From Rhizobium sp. LC145 (lineage in GTDB: Bacteria > Pseudomonadota > Alphaproteobacteria > Rhizobiales > Rhizobiaceae): a stretch of 64,000 nt of DNA. The notes below the pieces were generated by a model, which was not told the DNA's origin, made no database searches, and saw only the letters and a program-made list of their open reading frames with translations. A program made the translations under genes and the position numbers. The stretch covers positions 558,001 to 622,000 of the forward strand of contig NZ_LBHV01000003.1 of assembly GCF_001005825.1 (NCBI RefSeq), written 5' to 3'. Of the stretch, positions 9,308-18,730 are shown one piece after another (the first letter of the stretch is position 1; each line of letters opens with the position of its first letter).

Positions 9308-9694
9308 ATGAACGAAGTCGTCACACACGCCGCCTCTACCGAGGAATCCCTTCCTGAGGTCCTGATGCGGCTGGTTTCCGAACTCCACGACGTCGCCTAT
9401 CTCATCGAGCGCGTCGAGCCGCAGCTGCTCGAGCTTGGCGGACCCGACGTCCTCCAGTCGCCGGAGAGCATCAAGGTACTGCAAGGCATCGATCTCGCCG
9501 TCCAGAAGACGCGGGGGCTCGCCGAATTCATCGACACCATCACCGCTACCATTCCGGACCAGTGGACCGTAGACGTGTCCACCGCGCTCAGCCTCGTCAA
9601 GCTTGCCGACATGCGCAAGGCGCTGGCGAACGGGCTCCGTCACGGTCATTCCCAGCCGCTCGGCAAGGCAGCCGGCGATTTCGATTTCTTCTGA
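9308..9694 (+). CDS. cheT: CheT, small chemotaxis-operon protein
   Basis: A 128-residue, mostly helical protein at the end of the che operon in the position of S. meliloti cheT (formerly orf10). Long amphipathic helices (residues ~15-100) and the terminal DFDFF are reminiscent of CheZ, whose C-terminal peptide binds CheY-P; this is only a resemblance seen by eye. No catalytic motif is certain. The next gene, fliF, is 155 bases downstream. Confidence 0.7.
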   Translation: MNEVVTHAASTEESLPEVLMRLVSELHDVAYLIERVEPQLLELGGPDVLQSPESIKVLQGIDLAVQKTRGLAEFIDTITATIPDQWTVDVSTALSLVKLADMRKALANGLRHGHSQPLGKAAGDFDFF

Positions 9695-9849
9695 TTGCGG
9701 GCCTTCTTGCACGGCTGGCTATAAATCACCCGCCACTTTTCACCGTCCCATGAGCGTCGAGCGCACTCGTCCGAAACGCTCGCACAAGCTTCGCTTCCTA
9801 GGGTGAGCCTGGAAAAGGCTCTATTTCCTTGTTTGCGATGTGGGACAGA

Positions 9850-11523
9850 ATGAATCTGTTGGCTCAATTTTCACCTGTTTTCAAGAATCTGGCGGGTCTC
9901 GGCCAGACGCGGCTCATTGCGTTGGCCGGTGTCGGCGTGCTGTCGATCGCGATCGTGCTCGCGGCGGCGATTTTCGTGAACAAACCCGCCTATGAGACCT
10001 TGTATGTGGGGTTGGAAACCACCGACCTGAACCAGGTGAGCATGGCGCTTGCCGAAGCCAGCCTGCCATTCGAGGTCGGCCCGGACGGGACGAGTATCCG
10101 GGTGCCGGTCGGCAGCACGAGCAAGGCGCGCCTTCTGCTCGCCGAGCGCGGCCTGCCGAACAGCGCCAATGCCGGTTACGAACTCTTCGACAATGTCGGT
10201 TCGCTCGGTCTTACCTCCTTCATGCAGGAAGTCACCCGGGTGCGGGCGCTCGAAGGGGAGATCGGCCGCTCGGTCCAGCAGATCAACGGCGTGTCCGCCG
10301 CCCGCGTCCACATCGTCATGCCGGATGTCGGCAACTTCCGGCGCGGGGAGCAGAAGCCGACCGCCTCCGTCATGATCCGTGCGAGCACGTCGGCCGGCCG
10401 GAAGGCCGCGGCAGCGATCCGGCATCTGGTGGCCTCCGCCGTGCCTGGTCTCGATGTCGATGACGTCACCATTCTCGATTCCACGGGCCAGTTGCTGGCC
10501 GCCGGCGACGAATACGGTAACAACGAACTCAACCGGTCCCTGAACATCGTCCAGACCGTCCAGCAGGAAGTCGAGTCGAACATCGACAAGGCGCTTGCGC
10601 CCTTCCTCGGAATGGACAATTTCCGCTCCAGCGTGACGGCCCAGCTCAACACCGACAGCCAGCAGATCCAGGAGACGGTCTTCGATCCGGAATCGCGGGT
10701 CGAGCGTTCGGTGCGGGTCACCCGCGAAGAGCAGCGCTCGCAGCAGTCCCAGAACGATTCCGCGACGACCGTCGAGCAGAACGTGCCCCAGGCCGCGCCC
10801 GAGCCGGGCGGAGCCGCCGGTCCCCAATCCTCCGACCAGTCGAACAAGCGCGAAGAGCAGACCAATTACGAGATCAACTCGAAGACGGTCGCGACCACGC
10901 GTAACAGCTACCAGATCGAGAAGCTCTCGGTGGCGGTTGTGGTCAATCGTGGCCGGATCGCCAAGATGGTCGGCGAGCCCGCGGACCAGGCCAAGATCGA
11001 TGCCTATCTCGCCGAGATGCAGAAGATCGTGACCTCGGCCTCCGGTCTGAACCCGGAGCGCGGCGACGTTGTTACGCTGACGGCAATGGACTTTCTCGAG
11101 ACCCAGCTTCTGGATGAAGCTGCGGGCGGCCCCGGCGTCATGGAATCGCTCAGCCGCAATCTCGGCACCATCGTCAACTCGCTTGCCTTCGTCGCGGTCG
11201 CCTTTCTCGTGGTCTGGCTCGGCATCCGTCCGCTGGTGCGCAGCGTCACCGGCACCGGCGTTGCAGCGGAGACGACGGCGGACGCAGCCGGCCTGGAACT
11301 GCCCGACTTCTCTCCGGCCGGCGGCAGCCCGGGACTCATGGAAGGTTTCGGCGCGGACTTCGGGTTCGACAGCTCCGACGATCTTCTGGGCGGAGGCGAC
11401 GAGGGCGGCTTCAACCGCCGCCTCAAGGAAGGTCCGGAACGGCGTCTCTCCCGCATGGTGGAGATCAGCGAGGAGCGCGCCGCCAAGATTCTCCGCAAAT
11501 GGGCGGTCGACGAAGCGGCCTGA
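9850..11523 (+). CDS. fliF: FliF flagellar MS-ring protein
   Basis: 557 residues forming the membrane-embedded MS ring, first structure assembled in the basal body. Visible are TM1 at ~20-42 (LIALAGVGVLSIAIVLAAAIF), the periplasmic ring-building region (FMQEVTRVRALEGEIGRSVQ), a low-complexity Q/S/E-rich loop, TM2 near 435-457 (SLAFVAVAFLVVWLGI) and a C-terminal cytoplasmic tail (ISEERAAKILRKWAVDEAA) that binds FliG. The frame also offers ATG 9838 and TTG 9829. ATG 9850 was chosen because GTGGGACAG precedes it and the product then starts MNLL, as in relatives. A strong terminator follows. Confidence 0.95.
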   Translation: MNLLAQFSPVFKNLAGLGQTRLIALAGVGVLSIAIVLAAAIFVNKPAYETLYVGLETTDLNQVSMALAEASLPFEVGPDGTSIRVPVGSTSKARLLLAERGLPNSANAGYELFDNVGSLGLTSFMQEVTRVRALEGEIGRSVQQINGVSAARVHIVMPDVGNFRRGEQKPTASVMIRASTSAGRKAAAAIRHLVASAVPGLDVDDVTILDSTGQLLAAGDEYGNNELNRSLNIVQTVQQEVESNIDKALAPFLGMDNFRSSVTAQLNTDSQQIQETVFDPESRVERSVRVTREEQRSQQSQNDSATTVEQNVPQAAPEPGGAAGPQSSDQSNKREEQTNYEINSKTVATTRNSYQIEKLSVAVVVNRGRIAKMVGEPADQAKIDAYLAEMQKIVTSASGLNPERGDVVTLTAMDFLETQLLDEAAGGPGVMESLSRNLGTIVNSLAFVAVAFLVVWLGIRPLVRSVTGTGVAAETTADAAGLELPDFSPAGGSPGLMEGFGADFGFDSSDDLLGGGDEGGFNRRLKEGPERRLSRMVEISEERAAKILRKWAVDEAA

Positions 11524-11547
11524 GCAGCCTTCACAAAAAAATGATCA

Positions 11548-11582
11548 GCATGGGCCGGACAAAATCCGGCCCATGCCTTTTA
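11548..11582 (+). terminator. Intrinsic terminator after fliF
   Basis: A perfect 12-base-pair stem (GCATGGGCCGGA / TCCGGCCCATGC) with a CAAAA loop is followed by CTTTT. It begins 25 bases after the fliF stop and separates the che-fliF unit from visN. Confidence 0.85.
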
Positions 11583-11853
11583 ATGCATGTGTACATTCGG
11601 TCCACGACAGGCGTATCAGTAGACGCTGTCGTCCAGGCCACAGGAAACGGCGGAAGCTCCAATGGCGATTCCCCGGACGTTTCCTACAATGCTCTCGATT
11701 TAATGAGACGCGCCGAACCATGATGGTGGGCCTGCGGGAATGCGGCAGCGAGTATTTTGTTGGAGGTGAACTTGCCGGGACATGCGTCCCTGCAAGGCGA
11801 TACAGATAGGAATGGGGTTGTTGGGGGCAGACACGGCATCGGAGGGGCGACAT
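11583..11853. promoter_or_regulatory. Intergenic region upstream of visN
   Basis: Between the fliF terminator and the likely visN start lie about 270 bases without a convincing gene. It must carry the visNR promoter. GGAGG at 11762-11766 and GGAGGGG at 11841-11847 are two good ribosome sites; the second is six bases before TTG 11854. No operator could be assigned. Confidence 0.35.
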
Positions 11854-12546
11854 TTGGAGCCCACGGACACCAAGGCCTTGTCGCGCGAACAGCTGGCCCG
11901 GCGGATCACTGTTGCCGCGGGCGCCAACAACATCCAGGCCGTCATGCGCATCCTGGCCGATTATGTCGGGGCCTCACACTTCCTGCTCGCCAGATACGAC
12001 CTCATTCAGGAACAGGGCCTCGATTTCATCGTCACCTCCAACTGGCCCTTCGATCTCGTTCGCAGGCTCGGATCGGAACTTGCGAGCGGTTACTCCCGCT
12101 CGACCGAGCTGGAAAAATGCCTTTCCCTGCTGACGCCGACCTTCTCGGTGCTGCCGGAAGATGCGCAGGTTCCGCATGAACTCGGCAGGCGATATTGTTC
12201 TCTTACCTTCTGCGTCGGGCGCACGCGCTTTTCCCTGATGCTGCTGTTCCTCGAAGGAGCCATCCTGTCCCAGGAGCGCCTGCGTGAGATCGGATTGCTG
12301 GCGGCCTACGGAGCGAGCTTCGCGGAGAGCAGGGATGTCCGCTCCGAGCGGGATTTCGAACTGACGGAACGCGAGCTCGAATGCCTGTTCTGGATCGCGG
12401 AGGGCAAGACCAGCGACGAGATTGCCGTCATTCTCGGTATCTCGCGCAATACCATCAACAACTACATCACCAGCGTGATGCGCAAGACGGCGACGAAAAC
12501 CCGCTCCGAGGCGATTGCCTATGCGGTGCGGAACAATCTGGTTTAG
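11854..12546 (+). CDS. visN: VisN, LuxR-type master regulator of flagellar genes
   Basis: Together with VisR it forms the top-level activator of flagellar, motility and chemotaxis genes in rhizobia, acting through rem. The N-terminal ~165 residues form an autoinducer-type ligand domain, and the C-terminal LuxR helix-turn-helix is clear (TERELECLFWIAEGKTSDEI, then LGISRNTINNYI). The start is uncertain: TTG 11854 has a near-ideal GGAGGGG ribosome site; ATG 11812 (244 aa) and ATG 11782 (254 aa) are alternatives with poorly spaced sites. It is followed nine bases later by visR. The rem gene it would activate is not in the window. Confidence 0.9.
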   Translation: MEPTDTKALSREQLARRITVAAGANNIQAVMRILADYVGASHFLLARYDLIQEQGLDFIVTSNWPFDLVRRLGSELASGYSRSTELEKCLSLLTPTFSVLPEDAQVPHELGRRYCSLTFCVGRTRFSLMLLFLEGAILSQERLREIGLLAAYGASFAESRDVRSERDFELTERELECLFWIAEGKTSDEIAVILGISRNTINNYITSVMRKTATKTRSEAIAYAVRNNLV

Positions 12547-12555
12547 GCGGGGCAT

Positions 12556-13305
12556 ATGGCGTATACACGCGGCGGTTCAGAAGGCCAGGGGGGCATCCAG
12601 TATCTGCGCCTCCAGCGCGCTTCCAGCCGATCGGATATCTTTCCGAAAATGATCGCCATGCAGAAGAATCTGAAGGCCCGCAACTTCGCGGTCTTCCGGA
12701 TCGCCGGCGCCGGCCTGCCGAACAAGCGCAAGCTGGTCTGCGAGCTGGAGAATTGGGGCGCGGGCGGTCTCGAGAACGGCAACAGGCTCATCGAAGGCTA
12801 TGGCGAGGTTTTCCTCGAACATATGGAACTCTCGCTGTTGCCGCTGATCTGGCGCGGCGCGGACGCAACCGGGGCCGGCTCTGCCGAGGCTGGCGAACTT
12901 TCTCCCCTTGTCCGCCGGCTCGAACCGGACGTGGTGCCGGTTTCCGGCGTCGCCTTTCCGGTGCGGCTCGGCGCGCTCGGCAACGGCTATGCCGTATTCC
13001 TCGGCAATTCGATGGATCTGGGAAGCGATGCCATCATCGAGCAGCATATCCGCAGTTGCCAGGTGATGATGGACCTGCTGGCCCTCGACGAAAAGCGAAG
13101 CGTGCCCGCCGAATCGCTCAGCGAGCGCGAAATCTCCTGTCTGCAGCTCGCCGGTGACGGCAGGATCAGCGAGGAGATTGCCGAAATCCTTGGGCTTTCG
13201 GTTCACACCGTCAATGCCTATCTCGGCTCGGCGACCATCAAGCTGGATTCGGTCAACCGCATCCAGGCGATCGCCAAGGCCATCCGGCTCGGCTACATCA
13301 ACTGA
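12556..13305 (+). CDS. visR: VisR, LuxR-type regulator partner of VisN
   Basis: 249 residues. An N-terminal sensor-like domain (~30-180) precedes a LuxR-type helix-turn-helix (LSEREISCLQLAGDGRISEE, then LGLSVHTVNAYLGSATIKL). It works with VisN as a heteromeric global regulator of motility. The ATG at 12556 follows the visN stop by nine bases, so the two are co-transcribed. The gene is intact, and convergent with the minus-strand gene that follows. Confidence 0.92.
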   Translation: MAYTRGGSEGQGGIQYLRLQRASSRSDIFPKMIAMQKNLKARNFAVFRIAGAGLPNKRKLVCELENWGAGGLENGNRLIEGYGEVFLEHMELSLLPLIWRGADATGAGSAEAGELSPLVRRLEPDVVPVSGVAFPVRLGALGNGYAVFLGNSMDLGSDAIIEQHIRSCQVMMDLLALDEKRSVPAESLSEREISCLQLAGDGRISEEIAEILGLSVHTVNAYLGSATIKLDSVNRIQAIAKAIRLGYIN

Positions 13306-13347
13306 CGCAGGCCGTCGGTCCGCGTCAGTCCGTACTGCATTAGATGG

Positions 13348-13788
13348 CTAAAACACCGCCGCGGAGGATTCGCTCCGCATGAATTGCGCTTCCGCAAGGC
13401 TCCGCTCCAGAAAAGCGGTGTTCTCCTCCGGGCTCTCCGACGGATCGTGAAAGGCGATGTGATCGATCTCGATGCCCGCCTGCGCGTCGGTCAGTGTCAA
13501 TCGCGCGTAGACGTTTATGCCCGGCGGCTTGATCTCGAGGTCGAGGATGACCTCCGCGGGACCGCTCCATTCCAGCCTGTATTCTCCGCCGGCGCCGAAA
13601 TTGACGGTTCCGGGGTGGAAATAAAGCTCCGCGGCCGAGGCGACCAGGTCGGAGAGATTGCCGTAGCATTCGAAGCGCAGCAGGGAAATGAGGTCTGCGG
13701 CGTCGAGAAGGCGCAATTCCGTCGCCACGGGGCTCAGGGCTCGGGCGAGGATCTTTTCACGTTCTGTGGAATGGGAGCATTTCTTCAT
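13348..13788 (-). CDS. Conserved flagellar-cluster protein of unknown function
   Basis: 146 residues, soluble, no membrane segment. It begins MKKCSHSTEREKILARAL and shows an alternating strand-rich middle (EYRLEWSGPAEVILDLEI, GINVYARLTL). It starts five bases after the flhB stop, so it is the last gene of the leftward flhB unit, and a gene of this size sits at this place in related rhizobia. I do not recognise a catalytic motif. Confidence 0.75.
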   Translation of the reverse strand: MKKCSHSTEREKILARALSPVATELRLLDAADLISLLRFECYGNLSDLVASAAELYFHPGTVNFGAGGEYRLEWSGPAEVILDLEIKPPGINVYARLTLTDAQAGIEIDHIAFHDPSESPEENTAFLERSLAEAQFMRSESSAAVF

Positions 13789-13793
13789 GACGC

Positions 13794-14870
13794 CTAGCGT
13801 GTCCGTTGCTTGAGCGACCGGGTTGCGTAGACCCGGTGCACGAGTTCTGCCACTGCCTTGTAGAAGGCTGGTGGTATGACACTATCTACCGAGACTTGCG
13901 CAAACATGGAGCGCGCAAGCGGCGGGTCCTCGAAGACGGGGATGGCATTGGCCTCCGCGATCTCGCGAATTTTCAACGCGATGAGATCCTGGCCCTTGGC
14001 GACGACGATCGGCGCATCGTTTTCTTCCCGCACATAGCGGAGCGCCACCGCATAGTGGGTCGGGTTGGCGATCACCAGCGTGGCGCGGGGAACATTGTTG
14101 ATCATGCGCCGGCGGGCGCGGTCGCGCGCCACGGATCTCTGGCGGGATTTGACCAGCGGATCGCCCTGCGACTGCTTGTGTTCGTCCTTCACTTCCTGCT
14201 TCGTCATCTTCAGCTCGGTGAACCAGTGATGGCGCGTCCAGAGGAAATCGATGACCGAAAGCACGGCGGTCGACAGCAGGATGACGACGACCATCTTGCG
14301 CGTGATCGTATCGAGCTTGACGAGAATCACCTGCGGATCGGAAAACATCGCGTCCAGCGAGGCGAAGAACTCGCCCCGCAGCGCGAAATACATGATGATC
14401 GAGACGACGACGATCTTGAATACCGATTTGCCGAACTCGATCAGGCCCGGCAGGCTGTAGATGCGCTTGAAGCCCTTGGCCGGCGAAAGCCGTGACGCCT
14501 GCGGCCTGATTCGCTCGAGCACCAGTGACGGCATGTTCTGCGAGATCGAGGACACGATGCCGAATACGATGAAGAGCAGCATGGCGGGCGCCAGCACCGC
14601 GGCGGCGGCCCAGGCAAGATGCACGCCGAGCGAAATCAGGTCCTGTGTATTCTCCAGGCGCCATTGATCGGGCTGCTCGAAGAGGTCCTTCAGCGTTTCG
14701 CCGAGTTGCGAGACGCTTGAGGGAAGAAAGAAGACGAGAAAGAGATAGAAGGCGAGCGTCGAGGCGAAGATCGTCACCTCGCGGGAAAAGGGCACATTGC
14801 CTTTCTCGGCCGCCTCGGTCAGCTTCTTGGCTGTCGGGCTTTCTGTTTTGCTGTCTTTATCGTCCGACAA
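13794..14870 (-). CDS. flhB: FlhB flagellar export apparatus switch protein
   Basis: 358 residues. Inner-membrane component of the flagellar type III export gate that changes export from rod/hook to filament substrates. Four hydrophobic segments lie near residues 32-50, 85-108, 148-165 and 192-210, followed by the cytoplasmic domain with the autocleavage motif NPTH (269-272) in [14 protein letters not shown]. The N-terminus is polar ([19 protein letters not shown]), as usual. The gene is intact, but its export partner FliP is not found in this window. Confidence 0.96.
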   Translation of the reverse strand: MSDDKDSKTESPTAKKLTEAAEKGNVPFSREVTIFASTLAFYLFLVFFLPSSVSQLGETLKDLFEQPDQWRLENTQDLISLGVHLAWAAAAVLAPAMLLFIVFGIVSSISQNMPSLVLERIRPQASRLSPAKGFKRIYSLPGLIEFGKSVFKIVVVSIIMYFALRGEFFASLDAMFSDPQVILVKLDTITRKMVVVILLSTAVLSVIDFLWTRHHWFTELKMTKQEVKDEHKQSQGDPLVKSRQRSVARDRARRRMINNVPRATLVIANPTHYAVALRYVREENDAPIVVAKGQDLIALKIREIAEANAIPVFEDPPLARSMFAQVSVDSVIPPAFYKAVAELVHRVYATRSLKQRTR

Positions 14871-14980
14871 GGCTCATCCCTGCACGCGAATCGGCTCCCT
14901 GCCTCGCTTCACGTTATCTCATTGCCGGCTAAATCCCATTCGGGACGGCAAAAAGCCTGTGTACGAGAGTGCCAAAACGG

Positions 14981-15015
14981 CAAGGGCGGAACCGGCATCA
15001 GCCCGCTCCGCCCCT
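14981..15015 (-). terminator. Probable terminator between fliG and flhB
   Basis: Read leftward, AAGGGGCGGA and TCCGCCCTT can pair (one bulged G) around a 16-base loop and are followed by GCCGTTTTGG. The hairpin lies 22 bases beyond the fliG stop. The U tract is weak, so read-through into flhB is possible. Confidence 0.4.
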
Positions 15016-15036
15016 TAATAGTTTTCATATTCAGGC

Positions 15037-16086
15037 TCAGGCGGCTTCCGCGGCCTTCTCGTCCTCGGTCTTCTCCTTGAGCAGGATCTGGCCAGAATTG
15101 GAAAGCCGGATCGCTTCCTGGGCGATGGCGCGGCGGGCGATGGCGATCTCGCGCGGGTTGAGCGGCGCGCCGAGAACTTCCAGATCGGACTCGATCATGC
15201 GGCGCTGGCGAGGGCTGATCGCCGAAAGGACGCATTCCTTCATCTCGACCGTCGCGCCGCGCAGCGCCATGGTCAGCACGTCGGATGCCACGTCGTTGAG
15301 CAGAAGAACACGGCTGCGTTGCGGCATGTACAGAAGGTCCTCGAAAAGGAAGATCTTCGGGCGCACCTTGGTCGCGGCTTCCTTGCTGATCGATTCCAGC
15401 GAGGTGAGAAGCGTATCGACCTGCGGCTTTTCGAGCTCGTTCATCAGCTCGGCGACCTTGTTCGTGCCATTGGAGTTGCGCTCCGCCTCGATGGCCTTGG
15501 TAAGCTCGACCACCCGGTTCTCGATGATCTGCGCGGCCTTCGGGCTGACTTCCTTCATGTTCACCGTGCGGTTCATGACATCGGCGCGGCGGCTTTCGGG
15601 AAGCTTGAGCAGAACCTTGGCGCCGAAGGAGGAAGGCATCATCGAAAGGATGTAGGCGATCGTCTGCGGGTGTTCGCGCGAGACGAACTTCGCCACGAAT
15701 TCCGGCTCGGCTTCCTGCAGCTGATCCCAGATGGAGGCTTCATAGGCCTGGAAGGCCGTGCGGCGGCCGAGCAGCCCGTCGACTTCTTCCGGCGTCAGGC
15801 CTTCCTCCAGGATGGCCTCGATCGCCGTGGCATTGTCCATGAGGCCCGTGCCTTCGGTGAAGAGGTCCTCGAATTCGTTGACGAGCTGGGCGAGCTCGTC
15901 CGGCGGGATTGCCCGGAGCGTCTGCGCCGAAGCGATGATCCGCTGCAGTTCGTTCTGGGTGAAATACTTGAGAAGTTTGCCGGCGACGCCCTTGCCCATA
16001 GCGAGGAGGACAGCCGCCGCCTTTTCAGTATGGGACAACGGCTTCTCGGCGACTGCACCGCCACCGAAATCGTCAAAGTCCATCAT
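15037..16086 (-). CDS. fliG: FliG flagellar motor switch protein
   Basis: 349 residues. Torque-generating rotor protein that joins FliF to FliM/FliN and contacts the MotA stator. The N-terminal FliF-binding region (SHTEKAAAVLLAMGKGVAGK), the middle domain (ANALYSILSMMP-like run IAYILSMMPSSFGAKVLLKL) and the C-terminal charged torque helix (EMKECVLSAISPRQRRMIES) are recognisable. It starts 27 bases after fliN. All of the switch genes (fliG, fliN, fliM) are intact here. Confidence 0.95.
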   Translation of the reverse strand: MMDFDDFGGGAVAEKPLSHTEKAAAVLLAMGKGVAGKLLKYFTQNELQRIIASAQTLRAIPPDELAQLVNEFEDLFTEGTGLMDNATAIEAILEEGLTPEEVDGLLGRRTAFQAYEASIWDQLQEAEPEFVAKFVSREHPQTIAYILSMMPSSFGAKVLLKLPESRRADVMNRTVNMKEVSPKAAQIIENRVVELTKAIEAERNSNGTNKVAELMNELEKPQVDTLLTSLESISKEAATKVRPKIFLFEDLLYMPQRSRVLLLNDVASDVLTMALRGATVEMKECVLSAISPRQRRMIESDLEVLGAPLNPREIAIARRAIAQEAIRLSNSGQILLKEKTEDEKAAEAA

Positions 16087-16113
16087 GGCCTTTCCTCTCT
16101 GTCCCCACAGGGA

Positions 16114-16638
16114 TCAGGTTCTTCTCGTGCTCAGCACTTCCGTCAGTTTCACGCCGAAGCGCGTGTCGTCGTGTTCCAGCACGGTGATTTCACCCTTGCC
16201 GATCCGGCGTCCGTTGACGGTGATTTCCACGGGCTCGCCGATCCTCTTGTCGAGGGCGATGGTCGCGCCTTCCTCGAGGTTCATCAGACCGGAGACCTGC
16301 ATGCGGCTGGAGCCGAGGACGATCTCCACGTCGATCGGGATATCCATGATGAGGTCGAGATTGGCGTTGAGCGCGCTGCCAGGTTGCGGCATGGCTTCCG
16401 CGGAAGCGGAGAAATTCTCGCTACCGAAGCCTGCGCCGTTCATGTCGAACCCGCCGCCGAAGGCCGGGGTCTCGGCGGCGGAAAAATCGCTGCCGCCGAT
16501 GTCGAAATCGGCGGGCGGCACGTCGGCATCGGCCTTCAGCACGCCGCGCAGATCGTCGATGGCCTGATCCAGTGCGACTTCATTGCCGACCGGCATCAAT
16601 GCGTCGTCTTCGGTAAGGGGTATTTTCTTCGTAGCCAT
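16114..16638 (-). CDS. fliN: FliN flagellar switch protein
   Basis: 174 residues. A long N-terminal extension rich in Ala, Asp and Gly (residues 1-85), typical of rhizobial FliN, precedes the conserved SpoA domain ([60 protein letters not shown]). It forms the lower C-ring with FliM. It lies 73 bases after fliM in the same leftward unit. Confidence 0.93.
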   Translation of the reverse strand: MATKKIPLTEDDALMPVGNEVALDQAIDDLRGVLKADADVPPADFDIGGSDFSAAETPAFGGGFDMNGAGFGSENFSASAEAMPQPGSALNANLDLIMDIPIDVEIVLGSSRMQVSGLMNLEEGATIALDKRIGEPVEITVNGRRIGKGEITVLEHDDTRFGVKLTEVLSTRRT

Positions 16639-16711
16639 GCGATCATTATTCCCATTGAAACTTGCGTCAGCCTGCCCTTGGCGAATGAGACATGCACTCG
16701 GCTTGCGAGGC

Positions 16712-17665
16712 TCATCCCATAAGGTGCTTCAGGATCTCGTCGTCGGTGCTGATATTGTCCTTCACGCGGACCGTATAGCGCTCGCCCGAACGCCCGAACT
16801 CGCACGAATACATGTCCTTGCCGTTGGCGCTCACCCGAACCTGCACGTCTCCCTTGTCCTTGAAGGCGATGATATCACCCACCGCGAGCCGGGAAACCGT
16901 ACCGAGCGTCAGGGCCTGCAGGCGGATCGTCGCCTCGAGCGTCACCTGGGACCGGCGGACTTGCTCTTCCATCCGCTCGGTCCATTCCTGCTTGCTCTTC
17001 GAAACCTGCCCTTTCGATCTCGGTGCGACCACCTTGGTCTTCAGGAAGGCGCGCTGGGGAATGATGAGGGCGAATTCCGAAACGACCGGGCCGAGCTCCA
17101 GCCCCATGCGGATCGCGACGCCGTATTCGAGCGGAGCGGCCTCGTCCGGCTGCGGCCGGTCTTCCGCATTGAGGGGCCGTTCGAGGCTAGCCTCGAAGCC
17201 GCCGGGCGCGTTGACGCCGGAGCGCAGAACATTCGCCATACGATCGAACACCATGGACGCAAGGTCGAGTTCGATATCGGAAAGCGGCCGCTCGATCGGC
17301 TGTTCGACGGTATGAGGACCGGCGCCCAGCATCAGCTCCATCAGCGCGATCACGAAACTGTTGCCGCAGGCGAACACGAAATTCGGGCACCAGTTGCGCA
17401 AGGTCCCGTCGGTAAGAGCGAAGGTATCCCCCAGGTCGGCGATCAGATCCGGCATCAGGCCGGATGTGCAGCCCTGATAGGAGACGGCGATGTCGATGCC
17501 GGTTTCGCTCTGGAACACGTCGGGGAAGAATTCGGTGTAGAGCTGCGCGAACTCGCCGCCGATCCTCTCGACCGTATTTCTGTCGCCGAGCCCTCCCGTC
17601 AGCTTCGCGAGAAGGGCGTGGTTCATGGCTGGTGGTGTGCTTCGCATCGCCTGGCTCATCGTCAT
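16712..17665 (-). CDS. fliM: FliM flagellar switch protein
   Basis: 317 residues, C-ring protein that receives CheY2-P. The C-terminal SpoA domain ([20 protein letters not shown]) and the middle CheC-like domain can be followed; the divergent N-terminus ([12 protein letters not shown]) is not an obvious copy of the enteric CheY-binding peptide. The start overlaps the motA stop by four bases, so motA and fliM are translationally coupled. Confidence 0.9.
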   Translation of the reverse strand: MTMSQAMRSTPPAMNHALLAKLTGGLGDRNTVERIGGEFAQLYTEFFPDVFQSETGIDIAVSYQGCTSGLMPDLIADLGDTFALTDGTLRNWCPNFVFACGNSFVIALMELMLGAGPHTVEQPIERPLSDIELDLASMVFDRMANVLRSGVNAPGGFEASLERPLNAEDRPQPDEAAPLEYGVAIRMGLELGPVVSEFALIIPQRAFLKTKVVAPRSKGQVSKSKQEWTERMEEQVRRSQVTLEATIRLQALTLGTVSRLAVGDIIAFKDKGDVQVRVSANGKDMYSCEFGRSGERYTVRVKDNISTDDEILKHLMG

Positions 17666-18531
17666 GCCGCCTTTTCACCGCCCGGATTCATCATTTCCTG
17701 CTCGACGGAGTCGATCGACGGGCGCTCCTTGTTGGAAATCGTCTTGCGGCCGTATTCCAGAGCGACCTGCGGCACCGAGCCGTTCATGTAGGCGAGCAGG
17801 GTCTGCTTGACGATGATGTAGAGCCGGTGCTGCTTGTTGCGCACGATCTTGATCTGCGAGGCGAGCGGGTTGCAGACCGAGTAGGAAAGCACGATGCCGA
17901 GCATGGTGCCGACGAGGGCCGCGCCGACCAGGCCACCGAGAACTTCCGGCGATTCGTTGATCTTGCCCATCGCCTTGATGACGCCGAGCACGGCCGCGAC
18001 GATGCCGATGGCGGGGAAGCTGTCTCCCATGGCGGTGATCGCGTGATACGGCTTCATCTTGTCGTGGTGCATGGTCTCGATTTCCTCGTCCATCAGCGCC
18101 TCGATCTCGTGGCTGCGGGCATTGCCGATGATGATGAGGCGCACGTAGTCGCAGATGAACGCGGTCAGTTCCTTGTTCTTCAGCACGGCTGGAGCGGACA
18201 GGAAGATCGAGGATTCTTCCGGGTTGTCGATATGGGCTTCGATCTCGTTGCGCGATTTGGTGCGCAGGTCGCGCATCAGCGAATAGAGCACGCCGAGAAC
18301 GTCGAGATAGTCCCGCTCCTTGGGCACGACATTCCTGAAGGCTTCGCCCAGCGCCTTGCCGGAATCCTTCACGACCTTCATCGGGTTCGCCATGATGAAG
18401 CCGCCGATCCCCGCACCGCCGATGATCACCAGCTCGAACGGCTGGACGAGTACGTCGATGTGGCCGCCCATCGCCATGTAGCCGCCGATGATGCAGCCGA
18501 AGGTGATGACGAAACCGATGATAATGTTCAT
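17662..18531 (-). CDS. motA: MotA flagellar motor stator protein
   Basis: 289 residues. Four membrane segments: 1-22 ([20 protein letters not shown]), 30-50, ~170-190 ([16 protein letters not shown]) and ~200-225 ([20 protein letters not shown]). The cytoplasmic loop carries charged residues for FliG contact. It forms the proton channel with MotB. The frame is open further upstream, but ATG 18531, which begins the first helix, is the real start. First gene of the leftward motA-fliM-fliN-fliG-flhB unit and divergent from the DUF1217-like gene. motB is absent from the window. Confidence 0.94.
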   Translation of the reverse strand: MNIIIGFVITFGCIIGGYMAMGGHIDVLVQPFELVIIGGAGIGGFIMANPMKVVKDSGKALGEAFRNVVPKERDYLDVLGVLYSLMRDLRTKSRNEIEAHIDNPEESSIFLSAPAVLKNKELTAFICDYVRLIIIGNARSHEIEALMDEEIETMHHDKMKPYHAITAMGDSFPAIGIVAAVLGVIKAMGKINESPEVLGGLVGAALVGTMLGIVLSYSVCNPLASQIKIVRNKQHRLYIIVKQTLLAYMNGSVPQVALEYGRKTISNKERPSIDSVEQEMMNPGGEKAA

Positions 18532-18730
18532 CCCATACCTGCGCTTGGTCGTTGTCCAATGCTCTCGGGATAAGGCGTCTGGCTTGCGTGAGGCTGGTTG
18601 GCCAAGCGTTTTCACCTGCGGGAAACGGAACAGTTTCGCGCAAGTCTTTTCCCATAGCTTCGGCAGGATCGGACCGGATTGCCGGCCGTAGAGCGATCTC
18701 CCGCGTTTTCCACGAATTTGGGCGAAGAAG

